Below, piece by piece: positions 1 to 5,190 of a stretch of DNA of 7,696 nt. Below the pieces are notes generated by a model that worked only from the letters and a program-made list of their open reading frames with translations, was not told the DNA's origin and searched no databases. The DNA lies in the NCBI GenBank assembly GCA_025929005.1, contig JAICND010000058.1:1-7696 (forward strand), read 5' to 3'. Made by a program: the position numbers and the translations under genes. This DNA comes from Acidimicrobiia bacterium (lineage in GTDB: Bacteria > Actinomycetota > Acidimicrobiia > Spongiisociales > ZC4RG35). Every line of letters begins with the position of its first letter. The first letter of the stretch is position 1.

Positions 1-1
1 C

Positions 2-157
2 AATCTCCCGTTGAGATTGCGCGGTATGCAGTTCCGGGGGTTTGTTCACCCCACCGAACCGATGATCGAGCTCATGGCGTCAGCAGGATTCCAGAGTGCA
101 TATGACCAAACCCACCCGATCTGGCGGACCTTGGTCTTTACACGTATCCAACCGTGA
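2..157 (+). CDS. Probable SAM-dependent methyltransferase, C-terminal fragment (cut by window start)
   Basis: An open frame enters from the left edge and stops at TGA 155-157, giving 51 visible residues. The tail has the pattern RGFVHPTEPMIELMASAGF, then H-P-I-W-R-T-L-V-F-T-R. This resembles the last strands of class I methyltransferases, where a conserved aromatic/His-Pro stretch precedes a helix, a 'GF' turn and a final W-x-x-x-V-F-x-R strand. The catalytic and SAM-binding parts (the glycine-rich loop) lie outside the window, so the substrate cannot be stated. A different frame over 96-284 is open but lacks family character and is not called. The assignment rests on a short fragment and is moderate. 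Confidence 0.55.
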   Translation, partial: NLPLRLRGMQFRGFVHPTEPMIELMASAGFQSAYDQTHPIWRTLVFTRIQP

Positions 158-319
158 AGTGACCCTGCCTCTTGAACTTGTCATCACGATTGAGGACGCC
201 GGCCACGCCTGCGCTCTTCAAAAGCCCGAAGCCTTTGCTGCGGTTATCGAGTCGGCTAGTGGCTGCTCTCGGCCCGTTGCCTGAGGGATAATCGTGATAT
301 TGAAGGCCAGTTCTATCTC

Positions 320-805
320 ATGGGTATCGCCGGGCTGGCTGTGAGTCTGGCCGGGTTTGCCAGCCTTCTCACTCTTTTCAGGCCGCCACACACCTGGGAT
401 GGCGTCACCCTGTGGCGCGCTCGGATAATCGTCCGGGCCTCGCTCGACACAGCAAGTGCGGCGTTGACCCCAGTACCGGTCTTCTACTTGACCGGATCAG
501 GGGACTGGGCGATTCGGGCCGGGGTCGGCATGATGATGGTTCTCTCGATATTGAGCACGGTTCGGTCGAGTCCGGCGCGTAACCCTGCCGCCTGGCCGGA
601 GCCGTATTCGGTGAAGCCCTTCTACGTGATCAGCGCGGTTGCGTTCTTGGTGATGATCGTGGCGCTGGTGCTGGCCAACCTCGGGCTGCTTCTTCTGTTG
701 CTCGTGTTTGAATTGGGGCTACCGGCCAGCACGTTTGCCACAGTCGTCGACGAGTACCGCCCTCAAGGTGCCATGGCAACGGACCAGGACCCAGAGGTCG
801 ACTGA
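320..805 (+). CDS. Multi-spanning membrane protein of unknown function
   Basis: This is 161 residues from ATG 320 to TGA 803-805. I do not recognise a named family. Hydrophobic segments lie at about residues 2-20, 43-58, 63-80 and 101-130 (the last long enough for two helices), followed by a short acidic, soluble C-terminus, so an integral inner-membrane protein with four or five helices is expected. Conserved-looking polar positions inside the membrane part include the R-rich loop at 33-39 and P51/P53. ATG 320 is the only standard start. However, the frame stays open upstream to a TAG at 257-259 and encodes a plausible extension (D-I-E-G-Q-F-Y-L directly before this Met), so the true start may be non-canonical, for example ATT 299. 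A GATAAT hexamer at 287-292 could be a -10 element. The gene converges on the VOC gene, whose stop lies 10 bases away. Confidence 0.7.
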   Translation: MGIAGLAVSLAGFASLLTLFRPPHTWDGVTLWRARIIVRASLDTASAALTPVPVFYLTGSGDWAIRAGVGMMMVLSILSTVRSSPARNPAAWPEPYSVKPFYVISAVAFLVMIVALVLANLGLLLLLLVFELGLPASTFATVVDEYRPQGAMATDQDPEVD

Positions 806-808
806 AGT

Positions 809-831
809 CCGCCCTTACTCCTCCGGGGCGG
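809..831. terminator. Weak hairpin at the junction of two convergent genes
   Basis: CCGCCC (809-814) and GGGCGG (826-831) are perfect inverted repeats with an 11-base loop. They lie where the membrane-protein gene (stop 803-805) meets the oppositely transcribed VOC gene (stop 815-817, inside the loop). There is no T-run on either side, so this would be a weak or factor-assisted terminator at best. The position is the main argument. Confidence 0.3.
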
Positions 832-1216
832 GTGCCATCCAGAACGTCAACCAGTTGCCGGCCAGGTCTTCGATGGTGAACTCGCTCTGGCCCCAAGGCC
901 GATCAGCCAGGGGATCGACGATCGTGACCCCGGCCTCGGTGAGGCGGCCGTAAAAGTCCTCGAGGTCGGAGGCCTCGATGTAGAGGGCCATGGGCGAGGT
1001 CGAACCGATTCGTTTCGCAATGGCGGCGTTGTACCCCTCGCTGTACATATCAGTGGGCACTTCGACCATCATGCGGGCGTCACCCCGGGAGATCGACGAG
1101 TTCACCTCGGTGGGTCCCCCTCGCTCGAGTTTGAACTCAAGGACGTTTTCGTAGAAGTTCAGCGCCTCCGCCATGTCTTTGACTCTGATGGTCGGAATAA
1201 CCGTGTATCCGCTCAT
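815..1216 (-). CDS. Glyoxalase/bleomycin-resistance (VOC) family protein
   Basis: This is 133 residues, ATG at 1216 and TAA at 815, the usual length for a one-domain VOC protein. Two beta-alpha-beta-beta-beta modules are visible. The first starts with IPTIRVKDMAEALNFYENVL (residues 7-26). The second starts around MALYIEASDLEDFYGRLTEAG (76-96) and ends with the typical 'D-x-x-GN' strand (116-121, LAGNWLTFW). The glutamate often seen as a metal ligand in the last strand is replaced (T124/F125), so metal-dependent catalysis is uncertain; a binding/sequestration role or an unknown dioxygenase/isomerase-like activity is possible. AAGGA lies about 9 bases upstream of the ATG. It is the last gene of a three-gene minus-strand operon, 15 bases after the PPOX gene. 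The family call is firm; the substrate is unknown. Confidence 0.88.
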   Translation of the reverse strand: MSGYTVIPTIRVKDMAEALNFYENVLEFKLERGGPTEVNSSISRGDARMMVEVPTDMYSEGYNAAIAKRIGSTSPMALYIEASDLEDFYGRLTEAGVTIVDPLADRPWGQSEFTIEDLAGNWLTFWMAPAPEE

Positions 1217-1231
1217 GGCATGCGTCCTTGC

Positions 1232-1666
1232 CTAAGCGCTTCTGGTCGAGCGCGAGCTCACCTGGAACGACCGGGGATCGGTTCCGCCGTCCTCCATTCC
1301 CCAACTGACTATTCGTTGAGGGCGAACCCGAAAGAAATGCGGATCGAACTTAGGAAAGCGTGGGTTGATGCTCTCGCCTCCGGTCTCGTGGAGCTCTGCG
1401 ACTCCCCGAATCTCCAAGGCCCGGGCCCGGCGGGGATCGGTGAGAACGTCGTCGATGAGAAGGGTCACCCGCTGATTGCGGATGGCGTCGCGCCACTTCT
1501 TGGTGTCGCCGAAGGTGATTCCGCCCACGTCGATGGCGTCCTCTTCGTCGTTGAAGTGGAACGTCACAGGCGTCACGTGGGGTTGGTCGTCCTTTCCGAC
1601 CGTGGCGATCCGCCCCAAAGTCTGGGAGCGGAGATACTTGATCTCAGCTGGTGTGAAGACACTCAT
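1232..1666 (-). CDS. PPOX-class F420-dependent enzyme (pyridoxamine 5'-phosphate oxidase fold)
   Basis: This is 144 residues from ATG 1666 to TAG 1232. The order of motifs fits the actinobacterial PPOX-class F420-dependent family: SVFTPAEIKYLRSQTLGRIA at residues 2-21, TVGKDDQPHVTPVTFHF (22-38) forming the split-barrel strands, KKWRDAIRNQRVTLLIDD (56-73), ALEIRGVAEL (83-92) and the C-terminal RVRPQRIVSWG (113-123). Family members use reduced deazaflavin F420 (some use FMN) to reduce or oxidise small substrates in the cytoplasm; the substrate here cannot be read from sequence. The start has a good ribosome binding site (GGGAGGG just upstream) and overlaps the stop of the preceding gene as ATGA (1663-1666), which suggests translational coupling. 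The Ser/Arg-rich last ten residues look like an unstructured tail. Confidence 0.88.
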   Translation of the reverse strand: MSVFTPAEIKYLRSQTLGRIATVGKDDQPHVTPVTFHFNDEEDAIDVGGITFGDTKKWRDAIRNQRVTLLIDDVLTDPRRARALEIRGVAELHETGGESINPRFPKFDPHFFRVRPQRIVSWGMEDGGTDPRSFQVSSRSTRSA

Positions 1667-2106
1667 CGTCCCTCCCGCAAGGTAGCCATGGTCTTTTCGA
1701 TCCGCCGCTGGCGGGTTTCGGGAGTCTTGGCCCCTTCGATCGACAGAACGTGCGAGCGTTTCATGCTGTAGCTGAGGTCCTGGAAGGCTTCCTGCGCGAC
1801 CTTGTCTCTCGCCAGAGCTTTCTCAAAGTCTGCAGGTAGGTCGACCGTCCTCGGTTCGGTGTCGAGTTCGACCTCAACCTCTACATCGTCGCCGGCAGCC
1901 ACTCCGGCGCTTTCGCGGTTCTCGGCGCTGAGGGGAAGCATGAACCGGCCGTCCATCACGGCGACGGTGCTGCGATAGGTGTGATGCCCGATCCTCACTT
2001 TGACGGCCGGCTTCTTGCCTTTGCCAAGGTTGGCCACGACATCGGCCGGAACCTCGAAGCCAGTGGCGGTCTTGCCGCCGAGTTCGATCACCGTATTGAA
2101 TCTCAT
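1663..2106 (-). CDS. YdeI/OmpD-associated (OmdA) family protein with N-terminal DUF1905 domain
   Basis: This is 147 residues, ATG 2106, TGA 1663. Residues 1-82 fit DUF1905, a small beta-barrel (GKTATGFEVPADVVANLG, then YRSTVAVMDGRFMLPLS). Residues about 88-145 fit the bacteriocin-protection/YdeI domain: LPADFEKALARDKVAQEAF, then the strongly typical SYSMKRSHV, AKTPETRQRRIEK and T-L-R-E-G end. The family is linked by annotation to bacteriocin or antimicrobial-peptide tolerance, but the molecular activity is poorly known. It is the first gene of the operon with the PPOX and VOC genes. I see no Shine-Dalgarno upstream of ATG 2106, and a possible -10 (GATAAA on the minus strand, 2121-2116) would place the transcript start within a few bases of the ATG, so a leaderless or near-leaderless message is plausible. 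Confidence 0.86.
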   Translation of the reverse strand: MRFNTVIELGGKTATGFEVPADVVANLGKGKKPAVKVRIGHHTYRSTVAVMDGRFMLPLSAENRESAGVAAGDDVEVEVELDTEPRTVDLPADFEKALARDKVAQEAFQDLSYSMKRSHVLSIEGAKTPETRQRRIEKTMATLREGR

Positions 2107-2108
2107 TG

Positions 2109-2118
2109 ACCCATATTT
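2109..2118. repeat. Direct repeat ACCCATATTT, copy 1
   Basis: ACCCATATTT occurs here and again at 2169-2178, exactly 60 bases apart, both in the 109-base gap between the divergent OmdA and SnoaL genes. This copy overlaps the proposed -10 of the minus-strand operon. It is AT-rich in a high-GC background, so it may be an operator or simply promoter-like sequence. Confidence 0.45.
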
Positions 2119-2142
2119 ATCTTGCCGTGGTGACTAACCCAA
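2116..2142 (-). promoter_or_regulatory. Possible promoter of the OmdA-PPOX-VOC operon
   Basis: Read on the minus strand, TTGGGT (2142-2137) is followed after 15 bases by GATAAA (2121-2116), a four-of-six match to a -10 hexamer. Transcription would begin near 2109, only a few bases before ATG 2106, which agrees with the lack of a ribosome binding site there. The 15-base spacer is short and the match is imperfect; this is inference. Confidence 0.3.
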
Positions 2143-2168
2143 CGTCTCCAGAACACCCGTTTGTAGCA

Positions 2169-2178
2169 ACCCATATTT
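2169..2178. repeat. Direct repeat ACCCATATTT, copy 2
   Basis: This is the second copy of the 10-base repeat. Here it extends into the near-palindrome CCCATATTTGGG (2170-2181; CCCA and TGGG arms around TATT), which the first copy lacks. It lies about 38 bases before the SnoaL-like start, where a promoter -10 or operator for that gene would be expected. Confidence 0.45.
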
Positions 2179-2215
2179 GGGAAATGAGGCTGCAACCAGT
2201 CTGGAAGGAGGTCCC

Positions 2216-2644
2216 ATGAGCGCTCCTTGGGCGATTACCACGGAACACTCGATGCCAACGGGGCACGCTGTTCACGGCACCCGCAAACAGGCGGCCCTCG
2301 AGTTTCTCCGCCTCAGTGCCGCCGGAGTACCGCGTGAAGCATTCGACAGCTATGTCGGCCCCAACTTCCGTCACCACAATCCGTACCTCCCCAGCGACGC
2401 CGAGTCACTTATCAAAGGGATGGAGAAGAACGCAGCCCAGAACCCCGACAAGGTTCTCGAAGTACTCCGAGCGATCGAAGATGGAGATCTGGTGGCTGTT
2501 CATGCTCGCATCCGGCATGACAGCAATGACCCCGGATGGTCGGTCATCCACATCTTCCGATTCGAAGACGATCGCATCGTCGAACTCTGGGATGTCGGTC
2601 AAGAGGTCACGGAGAAGTCGCCCAACGAACTCGGGATGTTCTAG
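2216..2644 (+). CDS. SnoaL-like (NTF2-fold) polyketide-cyclase-type protein
   Basis: This is 142 residues from ATG 2216 to TAG 2642-2644. An ATG at 2177 is in frame, but the strong ribosome binding site AAGGAGG (2205-2211) sits 4 bases before ATG 2216, so the downstream start is chosen. The fold is shown by FLRLSAAGVPREAFDSYVG (30-48), FRHHNPYLPSDAESL (51-65), a central DLVAVHARIRH (91-101) strand and the C-terminal IHIFRFEDDRIVELWDVGQE (111-130). These match the HNP...VH...FR-x-E-x-x-x-I-x-E-x-W-D-V-x-Q pattern of SnoaL-like aldol-condensation-type proteins. Such proteins are small cytoplasmic cone-shaped barrels; without a polyketide cluster nearby, the substrate is unknown. It is transcribed away from the OmdA operon and converges on pirin with overlapping stops. 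Confidence 0.88.
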   Translation: MSAPWAITTEHSMPTGHAVHGTRKQAALEFLRLSAAGVPREAFDSYVGPNFRHHNPYLPSDAESLIKGMEKNAAQNPDKVLEVLRAIEDGDLVAVHARIRHDSNDPGWSVIHIFRFEDDRIVELWDVGQEVTEKSPNELGMF

Positions 2645-3675
2645 CGGTCGCTCAGACGCACGGCGGGACGATCGCGATGTTCGATCCGTCCATCTGCGTG
2701 CAGAGCGAAGCGACCCTTGGTGCGGTCGTGGACCGGTTCCGGACTCTCCCACGGCCAGCCACCAAACTCGGTAGTGCGATAGTCCACGATCGCCCGGGCA
2801 ATCTCTTCTGCGCTGTTCATCACAAATGGCCCCATCTGAAAAACGGGAGCACCAATCGGGCGGCCCTGCAGGAGCAGGAATTCGGCCGGATCTCCGTGGT
2901 TGACGAGGGAGGTGGTGACCTCGGCGCGAAGTCGAACCCCTGTATTGACGCCAACCCTGGTATTTGCCACTTCGACGTCGGAGGCGACAAACAGGTGCAG
3001 CATGCGATTGATTCCGGGCGGTGCCGCCGGAAGTTCCCAACGGGCGTCAGGGGCGAGGCGGATCAGCCAGATGGCAAGGTCTGATCCGGGGTGTGATCCC
3101 CACGAATCGGGGGGAGGAGCCGGACCTTCATAGGTGTCGAAGCGGCCGGCGATTACGTCGACGGTCACTAGCCCACCCTCGGCCACAACTGTCGGAATCT
3201 CCTCCGACCAGAGCATCCGGAAGTAGGGAGGGACCATCTTCGAAGCGGGTGGAAGGTTGAGCCAGATCTGGAAAAGCTCGAGTTCGTTCGGGCGCACAGG
3301 GTCGACGAGAGGGAACATCTCGGCGTGCTGGATCCCGGCTCCGGCGGTCAACCACTGGGTGTCGCCCTGTCCGTAGCGGGCGGTCGCACCGAGCGAGTCG
3401 GAGTGATCGACATAGCCGCGGCGCACGACCGTCACCGTCTCGAACCCGCGGTGGGGATGCTGAGGGAAGCCAGGCACCCGGCGACCGTGATACATGCTCC
3501 ACCCGTCTTGATACGAGAAGTCCGCCCCGAGCCGGCGTCCGGTGAGAGACCCCGAGGGGCCCTGGAGTTCGTTGCCGGCCGGGTAGTGATCGACATGGTG
3601 AACGGTGAAAATGAACGGGTCCACACCCATCCAGGGCATGGACAGCTCGGTCAGCTCAAGGATCGGATCAGTCAT
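2641..3675 (-). CDS. Pirin family protein (cupin metalloprotein)
   Basis: This is 344 residues, ATG 3675, TAG 2641. The N-terminal cupin has the diagnostic pirin motif QHPHRGFETVTVV (72-84), then DHSDSLG (90-96) and GDTQWLTAGAGIQHAEMFP (104-122). The likely metal ligands are H73, H75, H117 and E119, matching the HxH...HxE set of pirins. A C-terminal cupin half follows, with FQMGPFVMNSAEEIARAI at about 284-301. Some bacterial pirins have quercetin-dioxygenase-like or enzyme-modulating roles; the role here is not readable. The length is greater than the roughly 290 residues common for the family. GGAGGT at 3695-3690 lies 14 bases before the ATG, longer than usual, and no in-frame start is closer. 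It lies 44 bases downstream of the DUF421 gene on the same strand, so cotranscription is likely. Its stop overlaps that of the SnoaL gene. Confidence 0.94.
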   Translation of the reverse strand: MTDPILELTELSMPWMGVDPFIFTVHHVDHYPAGNELQGPSGSLTGRRLGADFSYQDGWSMYHGRRVPGFPQHPHRGFETVTVVRRGYVDHSDSLGATARYGQGDTQWLTAGAGIQHAEMFPLVDPVRPNELELFQIWLNLPPASKMVPPYFRMLWSEEIPTVVAEGGLVTVDVIAGRFDTYEGPAPPPDSWGSHPGSDLAIWLIRLAPDARWELPAAPPGINRMLHLFVASDVEVANTRVGVNTGVRLRAEVTTSLVNHGDPAEFLLLQGRPIGAPVFQMGPFVMNSAEEIARAIVDYRTTEFGGWPWESPEPVHDRTKGRFALHADGRIEHRDRPAVRLSDR

Positions 3676-3719
3676 GGTTGTGTCACGGTACCTCCGGCAA
3701 CGAGCTGGGCGAACAAGCC

Positions 3720-4244
3720 TTAGGTGGCCGGCAGCACCGACCGCCCCTCGGAGGCACCCTCAGCCCGAAAAACCGTCACTTTCCCGCTTGGTTCGAGAAA
3801 CGCCAGCCGCACCTCGCCGAGATTTTCGATCCCGCTCTCGCGCAATGCCATAAACAGTTCGGCTTCGGAGAGATCCTCGTCCTCGAGGGCCTGGTGCTTG
3901 ACGTCGCCATCGGCAACCAAGAGGACCGGCGCGCTTTCGACCACCTGTTCGAGCCACTGGTTGTGCTCGGTCAGCCGGACGATTAGACGCTCCAACGATA
4001 CGACCACCGATACGACGAGCATGCCGTGGATGAGGGGCACGTCCGCGTAGAACATGGGATCGCCCACTGCAGAGCCCAGGGCGACGATGATCACCATTTC
4101 GAACGGTGATAGTTGGGCCATGCCTCTCTTACCGAGCAGTCGGACCAGCACCAATGTGTACAGATACATGACGGTGGTCCGCAGTGCGATTTCCAGAGCG
4201 AATAGAAGCGGGGCGTCGCCGATGAAGATGCGCTCGAAGTCGAT
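3720..4244 (-). CDS. DUF421/YetF family membrane protein, probable non-canonical ATC start
   Basis: The first standard start (ATG 4169) would begin in the middle of the first membrane helix. The frame is open back to TAG 4259-4257 and encodes a family-like N-terminus (DFERIFIGDAPLLFALEIAL, then RTTV) before that Met. In this stretch there is no ATG, GTG or TTG. ATC at 4244-4242 follows AGGAGG (4256-4251) at an ideal 6-base distance, so I place the start there (174 residues). Three membrane helices are visible (about 11-36, 48-65 and 68-85), with the family motif SPFEMVIIVALGSAVGDP (46-63). A soluble C-terminal domain follows, with DLSEAELFMALRESGIENLG (124-143) and V-R-L-A-F-L-E-x-x-G. Members are inner-membrane proteins of poorly known function; YetF/YrbG-type names are used. 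It is probably the first gene of a unit with pirin. Confidence 0.88.
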   Translation of the reverse strand: MDFERIFIGDAPLLFALEIALRTTVMYLYTLVLVRLLGKRGMAQLSPFEMVIIVALGSAVGDPMFYADVPLIHGMLVVSVVVSLERLIVRLTEHNQWLEQVVESAPVLLVADGDVKHQALEDEDLSEAELFMALRESGIENLGEVRLAFLEPSGKVTVFRAEGASEGRSVLPAT

Positions 4245-4250
4245 GAGATT

Positions 4251-4256
4251 CCTCCT
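4251..4256 (-). promoter_or_regulatory. Ribosome binding site that decides the DUF421 start
   Basis: AGGAGG on the minus strand (4256-4251) is a perfect Shine-Dalgarno sequence. Six bases separate it from ATC 4244. The next standard start codon, ATG 4169, is more than 80 bases downstream and has no comparable site, which is why the upstream ATC is preferred. Confidence 0.6.
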
Positions 4257-4347
4257 CTAGGACTGCGGGGAAACTAGCCAGCCAACTTGCCCCTCAAACC
4301 TCGACTCATCCTGAGGCGTAACATCGCGTTGAAAGCAAGGAGGTCTG

Positions 4348-4836
4348 GTGACGGTCAAGCTCTCACCCCGTGGAACCCGGGGATCCGTGTTGCCGAGAGC
4401 TGTCCGGCCGTTAGCGAAGGCCGGAATGAATCTGAGCCACCTTATGTACCGATTCTTGGGGGATCGGATGAAGGTGCAGGGCCGGCCTCTGCTCGAGCTA
4501 CACACAGTCGGCGCTAAGAGCGGCGCGCCGCGACACGCAACACTGGGGCGATTCGACGACCCCCGCCGTCCCGGCTCGTGGCTCGTCATTGGATCCAATG
4601 CGGGAGCTGCTCAGCACCCGTCCTGGTGCTACAACCTGGCCAAGAACCCCGACAAGGTTTCGGTGACGATTGGCAAACGCCCGGTGAAGGTCCATGCCGA
4701 GTCACTGGAGGGCGAGGAGCGAGCGCAAGCCTGGAAGATGGTCGTCTCGCTCGCACCAGGCTACGGAAAATATGAGCAGATCACCGACCGTCTGATTCCG
4801 ATTATCCGGCTGACTCCGATTGGTGATGGCGCCTAG
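4348..4836 (+). CDS. F420H2-dependent nitroreductase family protein (DUF385/Ddn type)
   Basis: This is 162 residues from GTG 4348 to TAG 4834-4836. AAGGAGGT (4337-4344) directly precedes the GTG and fixes the start. The split-barrel motifs of deazaflavin-dependent nitroreductases occur in order: LLELHTVGAKSGAPRHATL (48-66), WLVIGSNAGAAQHPSWCYNL (78-97), AKNPDKVSV (98-106), then EERAQAWKMVV (123-133) and YEQITDRLIPIIRLTP (142-157). In characterised relatives such as mycobacterial Ddn, the N-terminal helix lies near the membrane and F420H2 donates hydride to quinones or nitro-compounds; the physiological substrate here is unknown. The gene is divergent from DUF421 and 46 bases upstream of the small ORF, so a transcript covering both is likely. 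This is the second F420-family enzyme in the window. Confidence 0.92.
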   Translation: MTVKLSPRGTRGSVLPRAVRPLAKAGMNLSHLMYRFLGDRMKVQGRPLLELHTVGAKSGAPRHATLGRFDDPRRPGSWLVIGSNAGAAQHPSWCYNLAKNPDKVSVTIGKRPVKVHAESLEGEERAQAWKMVVSLAPGYGKYEQITDRLIPIIRLTPIGDGA

Positions 4837-4862
4837 TTTGACGGGGCCAGTTGAAGGGTAAA

Positions 4863-4878
4863 ACCTCCGTGAGGAGGT
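4863..4878 (+). promoter_or_regulatory. Hairpin sequestering the ribosome binding site of the small ORF
   Basis: ACCTCC (4863-4868) pairs perfectly with GGAGGT (4873-4878) around a GTGA loop, a GNRA-type tetraloop. The 3' arm is the Shine-Dalgarno sequence of the ORF that starts at ATG 4883. Folding would hide the ribosome binding site. A ribosome finishing the upstream nitroreductase gene stops at 4836, about 26 bases before the hairpin, and could help to open it. Confidence 0.55.
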
Positions 4879-4882
4879 GCGC

Positions 4883-5068
4883 ATGGTCTCCCAACTGCTT
4901 CGAATCGTGGATCGGGAACCGCCCAGTCACGATCTCGATTTTGCGCGCAGGGCTGCTCGGTATCTCGACAAACAGGGACTCGACGACGACGCCATTGTCC
5001 GTTGCCTGATGGACGAATTCGACCTCGACCGGGTCACCGCTGAAGCGGTAGCTTCACTCGCTGCCTGA
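4883..5068 (+). CDS. Small acidic helical protein, unrecognised
   Basis: This is 61 residues from ATG 4883 to TGA 5066-5068. GAGGAGG (4871-4877) lies 5 bases before ATG 4883; the in-frame GTG 4877 overlaps that site and is not preferred. I do not recognise a family. The sequence is charged with no membrane segment. Two helices are suggested: HDLDFARRAARYLDKQGL (about 16-33) and a second around DDAIVRCLMDEFDLDRVTAE (35-54), with an Ala-rich end. The 'Y-L-x-x-x-G-L-x-x-x-x-I-x-x-x-L-x-x-E-F' pattern looks like a small helix-turn-helix or helical-bundle fold, but this is inference. It follows the nitroreductase by 46 bases and precedes the LCP gene by 122. The strong ribosome binding site and codon-like composition favour a real gene. 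Confidence 0.68.
   Translation: MVSQLLRIVDREPPSHDLDFARRAARYLDKQGLDDDAIVRCLMDEFDLDRVTAEAVASLAA
5041..5056 (+). repeat. Perfect inverted repeat inside the 3' end of the small ORF
   Basis: TGAAGC (5041-5046) and GCTTCA (5051-5056) pair perfectly around GGTA. The hairpin lies in the last codons of the 61-residue ORF. It could stabilise the mRNA 3' end or be coincidental. Confidence 0.35.
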
Positions 5069-5073
5069 CTCTT

Positions 5074-5098
5074 AGATTCGGCGCATAGCTCCGAACCT
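5074..5098 (+). terminator. Possible terminator after the small ORF
   Basis: AGATTCGG (5074-5081) and CCGAACCT (5091-5098) pair at seven of eight positions around a 9-base loop, starting 6 bases after the TGA of the small ORF. No T-run follows, so it would be an atypical terminator. If real, it separates the nitroreductase unit from the LCP gene. Confidence 0.35.
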
Positions 5099-5125
5099 GA
5101 GTGGGATAGCCACGCGTCCTGGTTC

Positions 5126-5137
5126 CGGCTAGAGCCG
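5126..5137. repeat. Short interrupted palindrome upstream of the LCP gene
   Basis: CGGCT-AG-AGCCG lies 54 bases before the LCP start, and GGCTAG recurs at 5144-5149. It could be an operator or part of the LCP promoter region. I found no convincing -35/-10 pair and no ribosome binding site in the 122-base gap between the small ORF and LCP. Confidence 0.25.
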
Positions 5138-5190
5138 ACAAAGGGCTAGCGTTCAACCTCACCCCGTCCGAACTCCAGCCTCCCTTCACC

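Noticed and set aside
96..284. Plus-strand open frame of 62 codons
   Set aside because: It begins inside the methyltransferase fragment in another frame, has no ribosome binding site and no recognisable domain.
1220..1771. Long plus-strand open frame of 183 codons
   Set aside because: It lies antisense to the PPOX, VOC and OmdA genes, all of which show clear family motifs; the protein has no recognisable character.
2177..2215. Upstream ATG 2177 as start of the SnoaL gene
   Set aside because: The extra 13 residues would be encoded across the strong ribosome binding site AAGGAGG that serves ATG 2216.
2405..3040. Minus-strand open frame of 211 codons
   Set aside because: It is Arg/Ser/Gly-rich and crosses both the SnoaL and pirin genes in the wrong frames, typical of a high-GC shadow frame.
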